64,000 nucleotides of DNA from JAZDEY01 sp043808325 [NCBI: Candidatus Eiseniibacteriota bacterium] (GCA_043808325.1 JAZDEY010000083.1:155428-219427); one strand, 5' to 3'; positions 7,726-16,214 are shown, numbered from the stretch's first letter. Translations and numbers: made by a program. Notes: generated from the sequence alone by a model not told the origin.

Positions 7726-10700
7726 TCATAAGCCCAGCAAGGGTTTCACGATGGAATCGATCTCGACGAGTTCCGCAGCGAGCATCTCTCTCACCCGGCG
7801 GCGCAGGAGGCCGATGCTCTTGATGTTGCCGGGGCCGCCGGCGGCTATCCACTCCTCGACCCGCTGAGCACATGCCTCACCGATTTCGGCCAAGCGGACA
7901 TGAGCTTCGACCTTGGCATCAAACTTGGGGATGGGCAGGTCGAGCACTTTCTTGTGAACGTGGCGGGCACCCCACAGGCCCCTCGACTGACCTTCCTTTA
8001 TCGCGAGATTAACAGCGGGGGCATTGAGAACCGATGCTAGATAGGACGCCTCCTCGGCGCTTTCCGGATCGAAGGAATAGGTTTGGTGATCAATGACAAG
8101 AGCCTGCCCCAAATCAATGCCCCGCTTCCTTCGTCTCTTCATGCTGGGTGATACCGCGCAGGCGCACACGTGCGTTCCCGACGTGCCGTACAGAACGCGG
8201 AACCCTGCATTGGGGTTCTGCTGAGTCAGCTTCCTTCGGTAGTCCAACCAATCTATCGAATCGACATCCTTGAGCTTCTTGCTGCGCCGCTTGGCCCACT
8301 CAGCTTCGACCTGTTCCATCCAGCGGGAGAGGTGCAGGTATCCGTGCCGGCGTGCGTCATCCAGCCGGTACAGTCTGAATTGTCCCTCCTCGATAAGAGC
8401 CGGCAGCACAATCGTTCGAAACCGCAATACCCCAAACGGCACCATATCTACCGGTAGAAGCGTGGCATAGATGAACTTGCTCTCGACCGGGCCTTCGATC
8501 ACACAGTCCCGATAAGCCTTCTTGGCTTCCTTGCGGGCCCTCTCGGATGAAATCAGGGGCGGCAGGTTCTCATCAAAACCCAGCTGTGACTTCTTGACCT
8601 CAACGAACCAGAAACATCGAGGCACTATGGTCGCACCCTCGCGGAATAGCTTGCGATAAGAGCTCTCCGCAACGGCCACCTTGTCGCCCGAGGACCAGAA
8701 AGAGCGGTTGCCCATTGTGGACAAGCTGTACATGACCGCGTGATGGGAGAGAGTCTTCTCGGCGGTCTTAAGGTCGGCGTTTCTATTATCGAGTTTCCCC
8801 TCGAGCACCTCACCGGGGATCGGATCGGGCGCCGCCTTGCGCGACTTCTCCCCGAAATAGACGGCGGATGAAGTCTTGAATAGGGGAGTAACAGGTTCGA
8901 GATCCCAGAGCTCGGTTGTCCGAAGCTTCACTTCCTCGACCCGGTTGCGCCGGAGCGCGTCGTGCTGGTCAGCGCTGAAAATGCTCTTGGGCAGCACGAA
9001 TCCGATTGCGCCCCCCTTCTTAAGATAAAGGTGGGCAGCCCGCACCAGAAAGAGCGTGCCCAGCTCGAGATGGGTCACCAACTCGCCGCGCCCTTTAAGC
9101 AGGCCATACACCTGAGTCACCTGTTCCTTCAAGAATACCTGATAGTCGGATCTTTCGATGTGTCGGTAAGAAAGCCACGGCGGATTTCCTACAACGAGGT
9201 CGAAGCGATCTCTAAGGAAGAGCGGCTTGTAGATGTTCTTGAGGACGAACGCCCAGATGGTGTCTCGCCCCGTCTCAATCATCAGCTTGAGGGTCTCGGC
9301 GACGGAGCAGAGCACGATCGTGGTCTGCTCATCGGACACGAGCCCGGGCTGGTTGGTCTTGAGGAACCTTTCAAACGCCTCGGGGTCTGTCGGGCGCCCC
9401 TTCGCATGCAGGGCGTAATCGCGGCAGGCTTCGACGGCCTCGTCATATCTGACGCTATCGTGGATCAAAGCCTCGGGGATATGCACCCTCCTGCCATCGA
9501 TCTCGGTGCGGTAGCAGGACACCTGTTGCCACAAGCCACGCTCCAGTTCCAGCTCGGGCGGGCGGATGCTGTTGGCAAGGTAGACCGGGATGGCGATCTT
9601 GTGTTTCCTTTTGACCATCAGGTCGCCAAGAGCAAGCACATAGTTGGCTTTGGCCACGATACAGGCCAGTGGGTGGATGTCGAGACCCACGACCTCGGAC
9701 AGTATGTGCTTAAGGGTCCTGGCCGAATCGCCCAGAAGGTGCCTTTTCTCGCGAATCGTCATGTAAAGGAAAGTCCCCGAGCCGCAGGCCGGATCGAGCA
9801 CACTCGCCTTGGGATTGGGTGCGAGCAACTTCCGCACAATCCTGTGGGCAAGCCAATCCGGCGTGTAGTACTCGCCGAGGTCATGGCGCGTCTCAGGATC
9901 GACAAGGCCCTCGTACAGGGATTTCAAGACATCCTCGGAAATCTCCCTGAGGTTGTAGTTCCTGAGGAGACCGAGGAGCATGTGCGCAATCTCTGTGGCT
10001 GTCTGCTTGGCTTCGGACCGCGCAATCCATGAAAAGAAATCCTCTTCCAAGAAGTTCTCGATGCCGAGCTGCTCCTTGAAATGCCTTCCCTCGAGGATGG
10101 CAAGGGCTTCGGCGGCTGTCGGCGGTTCGGGCTTGGCTGCCAGTCTCGCCCATACCATGAGCTTCGCAAGGGTGGCAAGATAAGTGTGCCGGATGAAGAG
10201 CTCGTCATCGGCGATGGCGCTTCCATAGACAATCCGAAGGTACTTGTCCCAGGCCTCATAGAGAACGGTGTAGTCGGGGTGATCTCTTACTTCATCCCAT
10301 CGAACAAGCAGGGCATCTTTGGCGACCTGAAAGGCGTGGCTCCTCGGGCCGAAGTCTTTTACTATGAGGGCACTGGTGGGATGGAGAATCTCCTTTCGTA
10401 GGAGGTAGCGATCCAAGAAGAAGTAAAAATCGTCCCAGCGGACCTTCTGCGCGTCAAGATCCTCAAGCAGGGTCAAGGTTATCCACTTAGTGGCCAGCTC
10501 CTGATTCAGGCTAGCCCCGACTGTTGGAGCATAGGCCCTGAAGCGGCGCCCGTCGGTAGCAAGACAGACGTACTTGGTACGGGCGCCGAGGGGCTCCTCG
10601 GACCAAATGCATGAGACATACAGCCTGAGCTGGTCTTCGGCCTCTTCGATCTTGGCCTGGGGCGAAAGATCTTTCTCGAACTCTATGATGAGGTTCCCCG

Positions 10701-10977
10701 AGAGCTGGTCGGCCCGGCCACGGAGAATCCGGTCTTTACCCTTGGCATTAAGGAACTTCTCGATTCCTCGGACATACTCTTCTATGAAGCCGGGCTCAAC
10801 GCCGAAGAGGGTCTCAAGGAGGACGGTGAAGCGATGCGATCTGGCGGACTCGCTATTGATTGCCGGAAGACTTTCAAGGTAGGTGGATATAGCCCATTCG
10901 TGCTTGGCCGCATTCACGTCCGGCATGCGGGTGGGCTTCTCCCTCAACTTGGATTTCTTGCCGGCTTTCTTGCTCAT
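7726..10977 (-). CDS. Type IIG-like restriction-modification polypeptide: nuclease, N6-adenine methylase, specificity region
   Basis: The 1083-aa protein carries an N-terminal segment of the PD-(D/E)XK type (GRADQLSGNLIIEFEKDL; Asp 90, Glu 99, Glu 101, Lys 102), then a helical linker. The gamma-class N6-adenine methylase core follows, with motif I VLDPACGSGTFL (about 394-404) and motif IV VVGNPPW (about 595-601). The C-terminal 400 residues, including LPIPKFDAKVEAHVRLAEIG, look like target-recognition and helical spacer regions. This order is the single-chain type IIG (Eco57I-like) arrangement, in which one protein both cuts and methylates DNA. The nuclease motif reads E-F-E-K rather than the usual E-x-K, so cleavage activity is uncertain. 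The start overlaps the RadC-like stop in an ATGA. Confidence 0.85.
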   Translation of the reverse strand: MSKKAGKKSKLREKPTRMPDVNAAKHEWAISTYLESLPAINSESARSHRFTVLLETLFGVEPGFIEEYVRGIEKFLNAKGKDRILRGRADQLSGNLIIEFEKDLSPQAKIEEAEDQLRLYVSCIWSEEPLGARTKYVCLATDGRRFRAYAPTVGASLNQELATKWITLTLLEDLDAQKVRWDDFYFFLDRYLLRKEILHPTSALIVKDFGPRSHAFQVAKDALLVRWDEVRDHPDYTVLYEAWDKYLRIVYGSAIADDELFIRHTYLATLAKLMVWARLAAKPEPPTAAEALAILEGRHFKEQLGIENFLEEDFFSWIARSEAKQTATEIAHMLLGLLRNYNLREISEDVLKSLYEGLVDPETRHDLGEYYTPDWLAHRIVRKLLAPNPKASVLDPACGSGTFLYMTIREKRHLLGDSARTLKHILSEVVGLDIHPLACIVAKANYVLALGDLMVKRKHKIAIPVYLANSIRPPELELERGLWQQVSCYRTEIDGRRVHIPEALIHDSVRYDEAVEACRDYALHAKGRPTDPEAFERFLKTNQPGLVSDEQTTIVLCSVAETLKLMIETGRDTIWAFVLKNIYKPLFLRDRFDLVVGNPPWLSYRHIERSDYQVFLKEQVTQVYGLLKGRGELVTHLELGTLFLVRAAHLYLKKGGAIGFVLPKSIFSADQHDALRRNRVEEVKLRTTELWDLEPVTPLFKTSSAVYFGEKSRKAAPDPIPGEVLEGKLDNRNADLKTAEKTLSHHAVMYSLSTMGNRSFWSSGDKVAVAESSYRKLFREGATIVPRCFWFVEVKKSQLGFDENLPPLISSERARKEAKKAYRDCVIEGPVESKFIYATLLPVDMVPFGVLRFRTIVLPALIEEGQFRLYRLDDARRHGYLHLSRWMEQVEAEWAKRRSKKLKDVDSIDWLDYRRKLTQQNPNAGFRVLYGTSGTHVCACAVSPSMKRRRKRGIDLGQALVIDHQTYSFDPESAEEASYLASVLNAPAVNLAIKEGQSRGLWGARHVHKKVLDLPIPKFDAKVEAHVRLAEIGEACAQRVEEWIAAGGPGNIKSIGLLRRRVREMLAAELVEIDSIVKPLLGL

Positions 10978-11249
10978 TCCCTCTGGCTCAGCCTGCGGCC
11001 AATCTCTAAGGCAGCGGCAATCCTGATGATTTTCACATCCGACAATCCCTTGAATCGCAGCAACTCCTCCAGGGGTCTGCCCGCCAGGCCTTTCAGAGAG
11101 CCGAACTCGTCGAGCACGTCGCTCGCAATCTCCTCTGCGCTTCTTCCAACCACCCCGGTAGATATCACTATTGCGAGCAGCTCCTTCTCCGAAAGCGCTG
11201 AGGCCCCTTCCTCACGCAGCTTACCCCCCGGATGCGTCCAGATCGCCAT
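10974..11249 (-). CDS. Stand-alone RadC (UPF0758) N-terminal HhH domain protein
   Basis: The 91-residue product matches only the N-terminal helix-hairpin-helix part of RadC/UPF0758 proteins: KLREEGASALSEKELLAIVI, a GRSAEEIASDVLDEFGSLKG segment, then LLRFKGLSDVKIIRIAAALEIGRRL. The C-terminal MPN/JAB metalloprotease-like domain, normally another 120 residues, is absent. Instead the stop codon overlaps the start of the methylase-nuclease gene (ATGA), so truncation by decay is unlikely. It is the first gene of the operon. Two adjacent ATG codons (11252 and 11249) follow GGGGGAGG; the second has the better spacing. HhH domains bind DNA without sequence preference, so a DNA-binding accessory role is likely. 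Confidence 0.75.
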   Translation of the reverse strand: MAIWTHPGGKLREEGASALSEKELLAIVISTGVVGRSAEEIASDVLDEFGSLKGLAGRPLEELLRFKGLSDVKIIRIAAALEIGRRLSQRE

Positions 11250-11369
11250 CATCGTCCTCCCCCGATTCTCCACCCATCCCACACCCTATGACACTTATCA
11301 CATGAAAGGGACATCGGCAATCGAGAAAAGCCCGTGAAAGTTCGGGGACACTCCACGCGTTCTTTACAC

Positions 11370-11399
11370 TTGACAGCTCTCGAAAAATTGTGGTTAATA
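11370..11399 (+). promoter_or_regulatory. Sigma70-like promoter for the DUF6754 operon
   Basis: TTGACA (11370-11375, perfect) and TTAATA (11394-11399) are 18 nt apart; a TAATAT one base later is an alternative -10. Transcription would begin about 25 nt before the ATG at 11434. It lies in the divergent gap shared with the restriction-like operon. Confidence 0.6.
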
Positions 11400-11433
11400 T
11401 CATCCACCGTGATATTTAGCCGGAAAGGCCGCA

Positions 11434-12669
11434 ATGCTCAAATGCGCTAGCCTTCTTATTCTTACAAGCTTAGTTTCTGCAGTCTTGGCGTTTCTGATCC
11501 CCGCATCGCTCGTAGCCGAGGCCCCGCCCGTCGGCACAGCAGCAGCCGATCTGCCACCGCTCGCTCCTTCCAACTTCAAGGCGATAGATACCCCCAGCGA
11601 TCACGGTGGCAGCATCGATCTTTCATGGCAGCGGTCGGCCGATGACGGCGCGGGTCGAAATACGGTCACAGCCTACGAGATCCTCCGCGCAGATGATCCC
11701 GCCGCCGAGTTCAAGCCGGTCGCCAATGTGCTGAAGGGTCTTACCTCGTATGTTGACAAGGGCATCAAGAACGGAACGCGCTATTACTACAGAATCGTCG
11801 CTGTGTCGGCCGCCGGCGCGAGTGGCGAAGTGGGTGCCGGGCCCGCGGTGGCGAGCCAGCAGATGTTCAACAAGAAACGCACGAACCTGCTTGTGGTCGC
11901 ATGCATCCTCATTATCGCCATTGTCTACTACATCTACCTCGGCGCCAGGGGCGGCGAACTCAAAATCCGCAGGATTGCAGGACTTGAGGCGGTTGGGGAG
12001 GCCGTAGGGCGCGCGACCGAAATGGGCCGCCCGGTGCTCTTTATCCCCGGCATCCAGGACATGGATAACGTTCAGACGGTCGCAGGCATTACGATCCTTG
12101 GTGAGATCGCCAAGATGACCGCAACCTATGAGACCAGGCTCGAAGTGCCCGTATCGCGATCGATCGTGATGAGCACGGGCCGCGAGACGGTGCGGCAGGC
12201 TTACCTGGAGGCCGGACGTCCCGACCTCTACAGTGACGACATCGTTCACTACATAACCGATGAGCAGTTCGGCTACGTTGCAGCGGTTGACGGCATCATG
12301 GTAAGAGAGAGGCCGGCCGCCTGCTTCTATCTCGGCGCTTTCTTTGCGGAATCGCTGATCCTTGCTGAGACGGGCAGTTCGATAGGCGCGATTCAGGTGG
12401 CCGGCACGGCGATGCCCACTCAGATTCCCTTCTTTGTGGCGGCCTGCGATTATACCCTGATCGGCGAGGAGCTCTTCGCGGCGAGCGCCTACCTTTCCAA
12501 GGACAAGAAGATGCTGGGCAGCATCAAGGGGCAGGATGCCGGTAAGGCCATCGCCATGGTCTTCATCATTGTCGGAGTTGTGCTGGTGACGCTTGCCACG
12601 ATCACGGGAAATGACACCTTGAGCCACGCCGGCGCATGGATCAAGAACCTCTTTGCAATAAAGATGTGA
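11434..12669 (+). CDS. DUF6754-type membrane protein with fibronectin type III domain
   Basis: The 411-aa product begins with a signal or signal-anchor segment (LLILTSLVSAVLAFLIPASL). A fibronectin type III-like domain follows at about residues 45-145, with GGSIDLSWQRSADDGAG, YEILRAD and GTRYYYRIVAVSAAGASGEV. A membrane helix (NLLVVACILIIAIVYYIYLG) leads into a conserved domain with GRPVLFIPGIQDMDNVQTVA and FFVAACDYTLIGEELFAASA, then a final helix (IAMVFIIVGVVLVTLATIT). I associate this core with DUF6754 proteins, whose function is unknown. It is the first of four co-directional genes for membrane proteins, with gaps from -1 to 13 nt. Confidence 0.7.
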   Translation: MLKCASLLILTSLVSAVLAFLIPASLVAEAPPVGTAAADLPPLAPSNFKAIDTPSDHGGSIDLSWQRSADDGAGRNTVTAYEILRADDPAAEFKPVANVLKGLTSYVDKGIKNGTRYYYRIVAVSAAGASGEVGAGPAVASQQMFNKKRTNLLVVACILIIAIVYYIYLGARGGELKIRRIAGLEAVGEAVGRATEMGRPVLFIPGIQDMDNVQTVAGITILGEIAKMTATYETRLEVPVSRSIVMSTGRETVRQAYLEAGRPDLYSDDIVHYITDEQFGYVAAVDGIMVRERPAACFYLGAFFAESLILAETGSSIGAIQVAGTAMPTQIPFFVAACDYTLIGEELFAASAYLSKDKKMLGSIKGQDAGKAIAMVFIIVGVVLVTLATITGNDTLSHAGAWIKNLFAIKM

Positions 12670-12682
12670 CGGGGAGAGCCCA

Positions 12683-13363
12683 GTGAAACGAACGATACCG
12701 CTCGTCATCACCTTCGTTGTCGGGCTCACCCTGATCATCGCGGTGTTCATTCCCCACGATCCCTTCTTCGACATGGACACCAAGTTCTCGATCTTCTACG
12801 ACGTGATCGCAGTTTTCGCCTTCATACTAGGCGGCGGCAATCTCTTGGGGGTCCATCTCAACAAGGTTTCCCAGAAGCGCCGAGATTGGAAATTCAGCAT
12901 CGTGACCCTGGCGGGCTTTTTCCTGATGCTTGTCGCGGGGCTCTTCAAGATAGGTGTGCAAAGCGGTTGGTCGGGTGATTTCCAGGGGACGGGAAGTCTC
13001 TTCAAGTATCTTTACGACTGCACCTTCCAGCCCCTGCAGTCCACGATGTTCTCGCTCCTTGCCTTCTTTGTGGCATCGGCGTCCTACCGGGCATTCAGGG
13101 CGAAGACGCTCGAGGCGACGATTCTCTTGGTGGCGGCCTTCGTGATCCTGGTGAGGCCGACGCCGCTGGGATACTACCTGACTTTCTGGCTGCCTGATCC
13201 ACTGAAGTTCCTACAGATTTCGAACCTGAGCACCTGGATACTCGCGGTGCCCAACATGGTCGGGCAACGGGCAATCATGATCGGGATCGCGCTTGGTATC
13301 GTTTCGACGTCGTTGAGGCTGATACTTGGTATAGAGCGAGGCTACCTGGGTGGGGAGAGCTGA
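12683..13363 (+). CDS. Polytopic membrane protein of the DUF6754 operon
   Basis: The 226-aa protein has about six hydrophobic segments, including IPLVITFVVGLTLIIAVFI, a DVIAVFAFILGGGNLLGVHL stretch, SIVTLAGFFLMLVAGLF and ATILLVAAFVILVRPTPLGY. I recognise no family. The Gly-rich FILGGGNLLGVH motif after the second helix is a possible functional site. GTG at 12683 follows GGGGAGAG closely and begins 13 nt after the DUF6754 gene; the end overlaps the next ATG in a TGATG. This tight packing implies that its product acts with the other three membrane proteins. Confidence 0.65.
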   Translation: MKRTIPLVITFVVGLTLIIAVFIPHDPFFDMDTKFSIFYDVIAVFAFILGGGNLLGVHLNKVSQKRRDWKFSIVTLAGFFLMLVAGLFKIGVQSGWSGDFQGTGSLFKYLYDCTFQPLQSTMFSLLAFFVASASYRAFRAKTLEATILLVAAFVILVRPTPLGYYLTFWLPDPLKFLQISNLSTWILAVPNMVGQRAIMIGIALGIVSTSLRLILGIERGYLGGES

Positions 13364-14241
13364 TGGCTGACGAACAAGTGAAGCTTAACATAGTTGAGAA
13401 GCTTGGGCGGGTGGACCGCAGGATCGTCTTCCTCTTCATGGCCCTGGCGGTTCTGATACCGCTCCTGGTCCATTACACCACGGTGATCCCGGCAAGCCCG
13501 ATTGTGCAACGCCTCTTCGACAAGGTCGAGGACCTTCCCGCAGGCTCCAAGATTCTCATAAGCTTTGACTACGGTCCGAGCACCGCTCCCGAGAATCAGC
13601 CGATGGCAACCTCAATCGCGCGGCACTGCTTCGAAAAGGGTCACCGGATCTACATGATATCGCTGTGGGCGACGGGGCCGCGCCAGGCGATGGAACTGAT
13701 CGATGACATCATCACCAAGGAATTCCCCAACAAGAGGCAGGGAGTGGATTGGGTCCACCTCGGATTTAAGGCCGGCGGCCAGGGTCTGATCAATACCTTG
13801 CTCTCGGATTTCACGGCCATGTACACCACCGACGTCAATGGCCAGGCCATCAGCAGTTTGCCGATGATGGATGGCATCAAATCCCTGAAGGATTTCGATC
13901 TGATCTACTGCATCGGCTCAGGCCAGCCCGGCAACAAAGAATGGATCCAGTTCGCGGGGGACACCGGGCACATCCCCGTTGGGGGTGGCACGACCGCCGT
14001 GATGGCCCCGCAGCTTTATCCCTATTATCCCAAGCAGACGGTGGGGCTTCTGGGAGGGCTTCAGGGCGCAGCCGAGTATGAGGCCGCGCTGATCGCCGCG
14101 TATCCCAAGTACGGCAGCATGTCGAGAGTCGCAAGCACCAAGATGGGTCCACAGGTGTCAGCGCACCTGGTGATTGCGGCCTTCATCATATTGGGCAACA
14201 TCACGTTCTTGATCGAGAGAAGAAGACAGAAGAAGCGTTAG
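13363..14241 (+). CDS. Membrane-anchored soluble-domain protein of the DUF6754 operon
   Basis: The 292-aa protein has an N-terminal helix (IVFLFMALAVLIPLLVHYTT), a soluble domain of about 210 residues and a C-terminal helix (LVIAAFIILGNITFLIE) ending in RRRQKKR, so the domain probably lies outside the cytoplasm. The soluble part has alternating strands and helices that suggest an alpha/beta fold (GSKILISFDYGPSTAP, HRIYMISLWATGPRQAMELI, GVDWVHLGFKAGGQG, FDLIYCIGSGQPGNKEWIQF). No family is recognised. The start overlaps the upstream stop by one base. The GSGQPGNKEW and GLLGGLQGAAEYE segments are candidate binding loops. Confidence 0.65.
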   Translation: MADEQVKLNIVEKLGRVDRRIVFLFMALAVLIPLLVHYTTVIPASPIVQRLFDKVEDLPAGSKILISFDYGPSTAPENQPMATSIARHCFEKGHRIYMISLWATGPRQAMELIDDIITKEFPNKRQGVDWVHLGFKAGGQGLINTLLSDFTAMYTTDVNGQAISSLPMMDGIKSLKDFDLIYCIGSGQPGNKEWIQFAGDTGHIPVGGGTTAVMAPQLYPYYPKQTVGLLGGLQGAAEYEAALIAAYPKYGSMSRVASTKMGPQVSAHLVIAAFIILGNITFLIERRRQKKR

Positions 14242-14249
14242 GGGGAGTC

Positions 14250-14957
14250 TTGGAAGCACATCCGGTCCTGACATCGCCGTTTGCCCTCTCGGTGGGCATG
14301 TGGATCGCCGGGCTGCTGACCCTTATGATCTTCAGCTTTCTCTACAAGGACAACCCCTTCTACAAGTTTGCCGAGCACCTCTTTGTCGGAGTCTCGGCGG
14401 CCTACTGGATGGTGGTGGGTTTCTGGACGACCCTTATCCCCAACCTGGTCGCGAGACTCTGGCCATCCCATATGGGCGGCGTGCTGCCTTCCGCTGTGGG
14501 CACCAAGATCGACTTCTGGTATGTTGTTCCGCTTGTCTTCGGGCTCCTGATGCTCACGCGGCTTGTGCCCCGGGTCACCTGGCTCTCCCGTTGGGCGATG
14601 GCTTTCGTCATAGGGTTCGCGGCCGGCACCAACTTCACCCGCTACCTTCAGTCCGACTTCGTGAGCCAGATAAACAGCTCGATCGAGCCCATCTATCAGC
14701 CCGGGATGTCCACGATGGGGACAATCGGGGATATCTTTTCGAAGATCGTCATCATAGTGGGGCTTTTGAGTGCCCTGATTTACTTCTACTTCTCGAAGGA
14801 ACACAAGGGTGTGTTTGGGCGGGCCGCGAGGTTCGGCATCTGGGTCCTGATGGCAGCCTTCGGCGCGACCTTCGGATACACCGTGATGGCCCGCGTCTCC
14901 CTCCTCACGGGCCGGATGGATTTCCTCATCCAGTGGATCGGCGGGATCTTTAGCTGA
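14250..14957 (+). CDS. Polytopic membrane protein, last gene of the DUF6754 operon
   Basis: The 235-aa protein has about seven hydrophobic segments, e.g. ALSVGMWIAGLLTLMIFSFL, LFVGVSAAYWMVVGFWTTLI, FWYVVPLVFGLLMLTRLV, WAMAFVIGFAAGTNFTRYL and FSKIVIIVGLLSALIYFYFS. Family unknown. TTG at 14250 has GGGGGAG only 2 nt upstream, a poor spacing, so the real start could be the in-frame ATG 16 codons later. It begins 8 nt after the previous gene. The interval that follows (14958-15317) has no convincing gene. Confidence 0.6.
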   Translation: MEAHPVLTSPFALSVGMWIAGLLTLMIFSFLYKDNPFYKFAEHLFVGVSAAYWMVVGFWTTLIPNLVARLWPSHMGGVLPSAVGTKIDFWYVVPLVFGLLMLTRLVPRVTWLSRWAMAFVIGFAAGTNFTRYLQSDFVSQINSSIEPIYQPGMSTMGTIGDIFSKIVIIVGLLSALIYFYFSKEHKGVFGRAARFGIWVLMAAFGATFGYTVMARVSLLTGRMDFLIQWIGGIFS

Positions 14958-15317
14958 TCTGTCGGGCCGCCTTGCGACGGAATGTGCGACAGGCCGTTGC
15001 ACAAATCACTCGTGGTGCCACGCGTGACCACGCGCAAGCTCCGATTACTCTCACGTCTCAAGTCGCGCGAGAAGAGTGGTCGCTTTGAGGTGCCAGTCTG
15101 GCACCTCAAGCAGGCGTGTTCGGGACCAAAATCTCACGCAGGCTTGCACGAGAGACCCTGCCGTGATAGCATCACAACGATGGGATGCCCTGTCCTGGAG
15201 CAGGAAAGTCGTGACGCTCTGTAAACGGAAGATTAACCGGAAACAAGGCTGAGTCCCGATCTCCACGGCCACAAATAGGTATTGTGTCCCTCGATTCCCC
15301 CCATTAAGATAACGGAC
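14958..15317. other. Non-coding gap between two operons
   Basis: About 360 nt without a credible gene. Short frames here have no ribosome site and no protein-like composition. The only structure I see is the perfect 12-bp dyad at 15085-15109. Confidence 0.6.
15085..15109. repeat. Perfect inverted repeat, possible terminator or protein-binding site
   Basis: TTGAGGTGCCAG, one T, then CTGGCACCTCAA: arms of 12 nt with one central base. As RNA it would close as an 8-bp GAGGTGCC/GGCACCTC stem with an AGTCT loop. No T-run follows on either strand, so either Rho-assisted termination or a DNA-binding operator is possible. Confidence 0.5.
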
Positions 15318-16214
15318 ATGAAAGGTGAATTCTGCAGAGTCATAACATCCGACGGACTGGAGCTCCAGGGTCTATTTGTGACCCCGGAGGGCGGGCCCTC
15401 GAAGACCACGCTGGTCCATGTTCACGGGCTCGCCGGCAACTTCTATGAGAACCGGTTCGTGGACTATGCAGCGGATGCGTGTACCGGCGCCGGCATCAAC
15501 TTTCTCACCTTTAACAACCGGGGCCACGACTACATCTCAGACCTCATATCTCAGGCGCCGGACGGAAGAACCGGCTACCGGCAGATCGGCGGCTCCTTCG
15601 AGATCTTTGAGGATTGCATCAAGGACATTCAGACGTGGATAGACTTCCTCAAAGCGCGGGGGACCGAGCGCATAATCCTTGAGGGCCACAGCCACGGCGC
15701 GATCAAGGCGACCTACTATCTTAGCCGGGTGGCGGATGCCGCGATAAAGGGCCTGGTGCTGCTCTCTCCCTCTGATGACTTCGGGCTTCAGCGCTACCGA
15801 ATGGGCAAGCGATTCGATGAGATCGTGGGCATCGCGCAGAAGATGGTCGCCGAGGGCCGCGGGGGCGAATTCATGTCCCGGGATTACTTCCCCTATGTAG
15901 TCTCGGCCGCGACCTATTTCGATACCTTCCGCCCCGACTCGCACCTCAAGGTCTTCAATATCTCAATGACCGATACCCATACTTTCCCCGAGATTGAGAG
16001 CGTTAGGCTCCCGGTGCTGGCGATCGTCGGGACCGTGGAAGAGGCTTACATCGGCCGTCCCGACGACTTCTTGACCGACCTCAAGCGGCGCTTCAAAAAC
16101 ACCAAGGATTTCACGGGGCACTTCATCAAGGAGGCTCCCCATAATTACCTGGGCCATGAGGCCGAACTCGGGCAGCACCTACAGGAGTGGCTGAGGGCGC
16201 GTTTTACGGCCTGA
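15318..16214 (+). CDS. Alpha/beta hydrolase (serine esterase/lipase-like)
   Basis: The roughly 298-aa product shows the alpha/beta-hydrolase pattern. An oxyanion-type HVHGLAGNFYENRF loop comes after the first core strands. A nucleophile elbow GHSHG (ILEGHSHGAIKATYYLSR) follows, with Ser as predicted nucleophile. LPVLAIVGTVEEAYIGRPDD offers the acid region, and HNYLGHEAELGQHL near the C-terminus offers the catalytic His. It is soluble with no signal peptide. The ATG at 15318 is preferred over a TTG 12 codons upstream; neither has a strong ribosome site. It is the first of three co-directional genes with a DUF364-like protein and a PLP decarboxylase. The substrate is unknown. Confidence 0.8.
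   Translation: MKGEFCRVITSDGLELQGLFVTPEGGPSKTTLVHVHGLAGNFYENRFVDYAADACTGAGINFLTFNNRGHDYISDLISQAPDGRTGYRQIGGSFEIFEDCIKDIQTWIDFLKARGTERIILEGHSHGAIKATYYLSRVADAAIKGLVLLSPSDDFGLQRYRMGKRFDEIVGIAQKMVAEGRGGEFMSRDYFPYVVSAATYFDTFRPDSHLKVFNISMTDTHTFPEIESVRLPVLAIVGTVEEAYIGRPDDFLTDLKRRFKNTKDFTGHFIKEAPHNYLGHEAELGQHLQEWLRARFTA

Noticed and set aside
8962-10032. 356-residue plus-strand frame inside the methylase-nuclease gene
   Set aside because: It is the antisense shadow of a well-supported gene; it has no ribosome site and no family motif, and its length follows from the codon bias of the GC-rich gene.
11623-12783. 386-residue minus-strand frame antisense to the DUF6754 gene
   Set aside because: Shadow composition and no start site; the plus strand has signal peptide, FN3 and membrane segments.
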